Part shown: piece by piece, positions 62,920-64,000 of the stretch
Position numbering within the stretch: position 1 is the first letter of the stretch
Layout: every line of letters begins with the position of its first letter
DNA from: SZUA-365 sp034002405
GTDB taxonomy: Bacteria; Bacteroidota; Ignavibacteria; SZUA-365
Assembly (NCBI GenBank): GCA_034002405.1
Contig: JAVFAS010000004.1
Coordinates: forward strand, 62,001-126,000
Direction of reading: 5' to 3'
DNA length: 64,000 nucleotides
The notes under the pieces: model-generated
What the model saw: the letters and a program-made list of their open reading frames with translations, nothing else
What the model was told of the DNA's origin: nothing
Databases searched by the model: none
Position numbers and translations under genes: made by a program

Positions 62920-63794
62920 CAGAGGCGCCTCTCTCGCATGCGGAAAAACTCGACCAGGGGTTGAATGTAGCCCTTCTGCACATCGACGGCGATGCGGTCG
63001 ACATTCGCGATCAGAAAGCGGCGGGCACGCTCGGCCTGCCGGGCATCCCAGTGTCGCGAATATGCCTCGCGCACCGCACGCCGGGCACTGTCGATCCACC
63101 GTTCATCCCCGGTTTCGGCGTCACGCAGTTTGATCAATCCCACATCGGGCAGCACGCGCTCGCGCGGATCGTACAGTTCAATGGCGATCAGGTCGTGTTT
63201 GCGCGCCGCGATCTTCAGTGGATTGTCATAGCCGTCATTCAGGAAATCGCTGATGAGAAAGGCGATCGAACGTTTCTTGGTCACGCGGTGGAAATACTCG
63301 AGTCCCGCGCGAATGTCGGTATCGTGTCCCTCGGGAACGAACGTGATGATATCGCGGATGATACGGAGAATATGCGAGCGTCCTTTTTTCGGTGGAATGA
63401 ATTTCTCGATGCGGTCGGTGAAAATGATCATGCCGACTTTGTCGTTGTTCTTGATCGCACTGAACGCCAGGACGGCGCAGAGTTCGGCCGCGATATCCCG
63501 CTTGAAGCGCGGCGATGTGCCGTAATCCTGCGATCCGCTCATGTCGACGAGCAGCATCACGGTCAGTTCGCGTTCTTCCTCGAACACCTTCACGAACGGC
63601 CGATTGAAACGCGCCGAGACATTCCAGTCGATCGTGCGCACATCATCGCCGAACTGGTACTCGCGCACTTCGGAGAATTCCATGCCGCGGCCCTTGAACA
63701 CGGAGTGGTATTCCCCCGAGAAGAGCTGGTTGACGAGTCCGCGCGTGCGGATCTCGATCTGACGGACGTTCCTGAGAATCTGCTTCGTATCCAT
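62919..63794 (-). CDS. DUF58 family protein of the MoxR/Bat locus
   Basis: This 291-residue soluble protein has the DUF58 signature GEYHSVFKGRGMEFSEVREY and DDVRTIDWNVSARF. A VWA-like core follows with LLVDMSGSQDYG (DxSxS MIDAS) and ISDFLNDG. DUF58 proteins work with a MoxR AAA+ ATPase, whose gene lies 9 bases upstream, and the whole locus probably forms a metal-dependent chaperone-like system for envelope proteins. The molecular role is not established. Confidence 0.93.
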   Translation of the reverse strand: MDTKQILRNVRQIEIRTRGLVNQLFSGEYHSVFKGRGMEFSEVREYQFGDDVRTIDWNVSARFNRPFVKVFEEERELTVMLLVDMSGSQDYGTSPRFKRDIAAELCAVLAFSAIKNNDKVGMIIFTDRIEKFIPPKKGRSHILRIIRDIITFVPEGHDTDIRAGLEYFHRVTKKRSIAFLISDFLNDGYDNPLKIAARKHDLIAIELYDPRERVLPDVGLIKLRDAETGDERWIDSARRAVREAYSRHWDARQAERARRFLIANVDRIAVDVQKGYIQPLVEFFRMRERRL

Positions 63795-63803
63795 GCCCGT
63801 GGA

Positions 63804-64000
63804 TCAGGGTACTTCGATTGTATCGAGAATTTCCTGGATGATCATTTCCGCATTCATTTCCTCCGCTTCCGCCTCATAGGTCACGGCAACGCGATGGCGC
63901 AGCACGTCGAAGCAGATCGCGCGGATATCCTCGGGGATCACATACCCGCGGCGCTGGATGAAGGCGTGCGCCTTGCCGGCGATCGCGAGATTGATGCTGG
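63804..64000 (-). CDS. MoxR-type AAA+ ATPase, C-terminal end only
   Basis: The frame is open to the window's right edge; only the last ~65 codons are inside. The segment GKAHAFIQRRGYVIPEDIRA, DVLRHRVAVTYEAEAE and the end ILDTIEVP matches the lid domain of MoxR ATPases (normally VLRHRI..TYEAEAEG). Walker motifs lie outside the window. It is the expected first gene of the MoxR-DUF58-Bat locus. Confidence 0.87.
   Translation of the reverse strand, partial: SINLAIAGKAHAFIQRRGYVIPEDIRAICFDVLRHRVAVTYEAEAEEMNAEMIIQEILDTIEVP

Noticed and set aside
1..64000. tRNA, rRNA, insertion sequence, prophage or defence island
   Set aside because: I saw no tRNA-like cloverleaf, transposase, integrase, direct-repeat attachment site or known defence gene in reading both strands; a covariance-model and HMM scan would be decisive.

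Overview
The window is a dense, GC-rich (roughly 60 percent) stretch of a bacterial chromosome. Almost everything in it is core metabolism, cell-wall and envelope biology. I see no phage, insertion sequence, CRISPR array, rRNA or tRNA. The gene set points to the Bacteroidota/Chlorobiota assemblage (FCB group), for example an Ignavibacteria- or Kapabacteria-like lineage. The evidence is a complete MoxR-DUF58-BatA-E aerotolerance locus, two SPOR lipoproteins, a Big_5 lipoprotein, a TonB-plug outer-membrane protein, and -10 elements of the form TAnnTTTG. The lineage call is inference from gene content; no phylogeny was possible.

Layout. 1-1.6 kb: tail of an S41 C-terminal processing protease, a strong bidirectional terminator, an A-type Fe-S carrier and a small unknown gene. 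1.8-9.4 kb (+): purN-purH followed by the rod-shape cassette mreB-mreC-mreD-pbp2-rodA. 9.7-13.3 kb (+): 3-hydroxyacyl-CoA dehydrogenase, acetate kinase, a family-9 glycosyltransferase and a lipoprotein. 13.4-22.4 kb (-): a degenerate M16 peptidase homologue, an unknown gene, hisS, a PtsN-like protein, a nucleotidyltransferase/phosphoglucomutase fusion, a lipoprotein and metG. 22.7-31.9 kb (+): an ECF sigma/anti-sigma/CpxP-like module, a two-domain oxidoreductase, uppP, a secreted cyclophilin, holA, a second ECF sigma/membrane-protein pair and rarA. 32-39.9 kb (-): efp-accB-accC-gcvH-guaA, a TPR protein, an LpoA-like TPR/periplasmic-binding protein and radC. 40.1-46.4 kb (+): a tightly overlapping operon of two lipoproteins, a FemAB/GNAT-like acyltransferase and a TonB-plug outer-membrane protein, then a PLP trans-sulfuration enzyme. 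46.6-52.7 kb (+): rpsU with a TTG start, a GalT-like DUF4921 protein, tsaD, mltG, a Big_5 lipoprotein and a small secreted protein. 52.8-64 kb (-): two SPOR lipoproteins, deoC, two paralogous outer-membrane barrels, and batE-batD-batC-batB-batA, a BatD-side accessory membrane protein, DUF58 and the C-terminus of MoxR, running off the right edge.

How the genes work together. Peptidoglycan growth is well covered: MreBCD with PBP2 and RodA for elongation, UppP for undecaprenyl-phosphate recycling, MltG for strand termination, an LpoA-like protein as possible PBP activator, and SPOR domains for septal wall binding. The Bat locus and two ECF sigma modules add envelope-stress functions. Many neighbours overlap by 1-20 bases (ATGA or GTGA junctions), so translational coupling is common. 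I did not find a convincing, wholly new defence or mobile system. The best unknowns are the 40.1-45.1 kb envelope operon, the paired barrels sharing a Cys-Asp-Cys motif, and the degenerate M16 gene coupled to an unknown partner.
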